From contig CALWJG010000134.1 of assembly GCA_944380945.1 (NCBI GenBank), forward strand, positions 1 to 5,043: a stretch of 5,043 bases of DNA. Reading direction: 5' to 3'. A program made the position numbers and the translations under genes. The notes under the pieces were generated by a model. The model worked only from the letters and a program-made list of their open reading frames with translations. It did not search any database and was not told where the DNA came from. Positions 3,890 to 5,043 of the stretch are shown here, in pieces; the first letter of the stretch is position 1, and each line of letters opens with the position of its first letter. This DNA comes from an uncultured Agathobaculum sp. (GTDB lineage: Bacteria; Bacillota; Clostridia; Oscillospirales; Butyricicoccaceae).

Positions 3890-5043
3890 ATGTCTGTTTT
3901 CAGCTTCTATATGCCCACGCGCCTGTATTTCGGCAGCGGCGCGGTGCAAAAGCTTACGCGGGCGCGCCTGCCCGAGGGCCGCGGCCTGATCATCACCGGC
4001 GGCACGTCCACCACGCGGCTGGGCTATGTCGCCCGGGTCGAGGACGCGCTGGCCGAAGCCGGCCACGAAATGCTGGTCTATAATAAGGTACAGCCCAACC
4101 CGACCATCGAGGGCGTGCGCGAATGCGCGGCGCTGTGCCGCGCGGAGAACATCGCGTTCGTCGTGGGCCTGGGCGGCGGCTCGTCGATCGACACCGCCAA
4201 GGCGGTCGCCATCATGGCGACCAACGAGGGCGACTGGTGGGATTATATCCACGGCGGCTCGGGCGGCGGCAAGCGCATCGCGAAGGACGGCCTGCCGGTC
4301 GTCGCCATCCCGACCACCGCGGGCACGGGCACCGAGGCCGACCCCTTCACCGTCATCACCAACGGCGAGGAGAAGATCGGCGGGGGCGGCGAAAAGTGCT
4401 TCCCGGCCATCTCGATCGTGGACCCGGACTTTATGATGACCGTTCCGCCCCATCTGACCGCCTATCAGGGCTTTGACGCCTTTTTCCACGCGGCCGAGGG
4501 CTATATCGCCAAGACCGCCACGCCCATCAGCGAGATGTTCTCGCTGCAGGCGATCGAGCTGATCGGCAGATCGCTCGCCACCGCCGTGCACGAGGGCGGC
4601 GACAAGCAGGCGCGCGCGGATGTGGCGCTCGCCAACACGCTGGCCGGCTTTGTCGAAACGCTGTCCAGCTGCACGGGCGAGCACGCGATCGAGCACGCGC
4701 TGAGCGCCTACCACCCCGCGCTGCCGCACGGCGCCGGCCTCATCATGATCTCCAAGGCGTATTGGAGCCGGTTCTTCGAGTCCTCGGGCGACAAGCTGGT
4801 CAACATCGCCCGCGCGCTCGGCCACAAGGACGCCGCCGCGCCCGCGGACTTCATCGCCGCGCTCGACACGCTGCAGAAGCGCTGCAATGTGCACGACCTG
4901 CGCCTGTCCGGCTACGGCGTCCAGCCGGAGGACTTCGGCAAGATCGCGGACAATGCGTTCGACACCATGGGCGGCCTGTTCCGCGCCGACCCGCGGCCGC
5001 TCACGCGCGAGGATGTGATCGGGATTTTGGAGGACAGCTATAA
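3890..5043 (+). CDS. Iron-containing alcohol dehydrogenase (3' end cut)
   Basis: A group III, iron-dependent NAD(P)-linked alcohol dehydrogenase, interconverting alcohols with aldehydes or ketones, probably in fermentative redox balance in the cytoplasm. The exact substrate cannot be told from sequence. The nucleotide-binding 'GGGSSIDTAK' lies at residues 95-104, and 'PTTAGTGTEAD' follows at 141-151. Metal ligands by family pattern are Asp196 and His200 ('GFDAFFHAAEGY'), His265 in 'EHAIEHALSAYH', and His280 in 'LPHGAGL'; His269 fits the catalytic-site histidine. The start is ATG at 3890-3892, with AAGGAGGAG (3876-3884) ideally placed. The frame is intact for 384 codons and the window ends two bases into the next. 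Family proteins are usually about 380-390 residues, so very little is missing. A leader hairpin (3846-3871) may attenuate expression. It is transcribed divergently from the structured RNA. Confidence 0.95.
   Translation, partial: MSVFSFYMPTRLYFGSGAVQKLTRARLPEGRGLIITGGTSTTRLGYVARVEDALAEAGHEMLVYNKVQPNPTIEGVRECAALCRAENIAFVVGLGGGSSIDTAKAVAIMATNEGDWWDYIHGGSGGGKRIAKDGLPVVAIPTTAGTGTEADPFTVITNGEEKIGGGGEKCFPAISIVDPDFMMTVPPHLTAYQGFDAFFHAAEGYIAKTATPISEMFSLQAIELIGRSLATAVHEGGDKQARADVALANTLAGFVETLSSCTGEHAIEHALSAYHPALPHGAGLIMISKAYWSRFFESSGDKLVNIARALGHKDAAAPADFIAALDTLQKRCNVHDLRLSGYGVQPEDFGKIADNAFDTMGGLFRADPRPLTREDVIGILEDSY

Noticed and set aside
3779..4894. 371-codon minus-strand frame
   Set aside because: Antisense shadow of the alcohol dehydrogenase, which has clear family motifs on the plus strand.

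Overview
The window looks like chromosomal DNA from a high-GC, spore-lineage Clostridia-type Firmicute, probably an Oscillospiraceae or Butyricicoccaceae-like gut anaerobe. That placement is an inference. It rests on a TepA-type ClpP-like protein typical of spore-forming Firmicutes, an iron-type alcohol dehydrogenase, strong Shine-Dalgarno sequences, sigma-A promoters, and codons that strongly favour G or C in third positions in all four protein genes.

Layout. Positions 43-1326 hold a two-gene unit on the minus strand: a cyclophilin-type prolyl isomerase (808-1326), then a GDPD-fold protein (43-786, TTG start) that has lost most of its catalytic residues. A well-formed promoter lies at 1374-1402. 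The gap 1327-1669 holds that promoter and, at 1454-1511, a tight cluster of DnaA-box-like 9-mers in two opposed groups, followed by an AT-rich patch. On the plus strand, tepA runs 1670-2374. Positions 3890-5043 hold an iron-containing alcohol dehydrogenase that runs off the right edge, with its own extended -10 promoter (3757-3785) and a terminator-like hairpin in its leader (3846-3871).

The most interesting part is 2541-3652, about 1.1 kb with no convincing protein gene. On the minus strand it has a good sigma-A promoter (TTGACG, 17-bp spacer, TATCAT) at its right end and a perfect intrinsic terminator at its left end. Between them are many exact stem-loops, nested helices and a convincing H-type pseudoknot. 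Its composition and codon pattern differ from the flanking genes. I interpret it as a large, ornate, structured non-coding RNA, comparable in size and character to the OLE, GOLLD and ROOL classes. I cannot assign it to any of them by eye, so it may be a new class or a divergent member.

How the parts relate. The RNA and the alcohol dehydrogenase are divergently transcribed from promoters about 70-100 bp apart. The RNA converges on tepA, and the terminators between 2541 and 2674 would separate the two. There is no sign of an integrase, transposase, tRNA, CRISPR array or phage gene.
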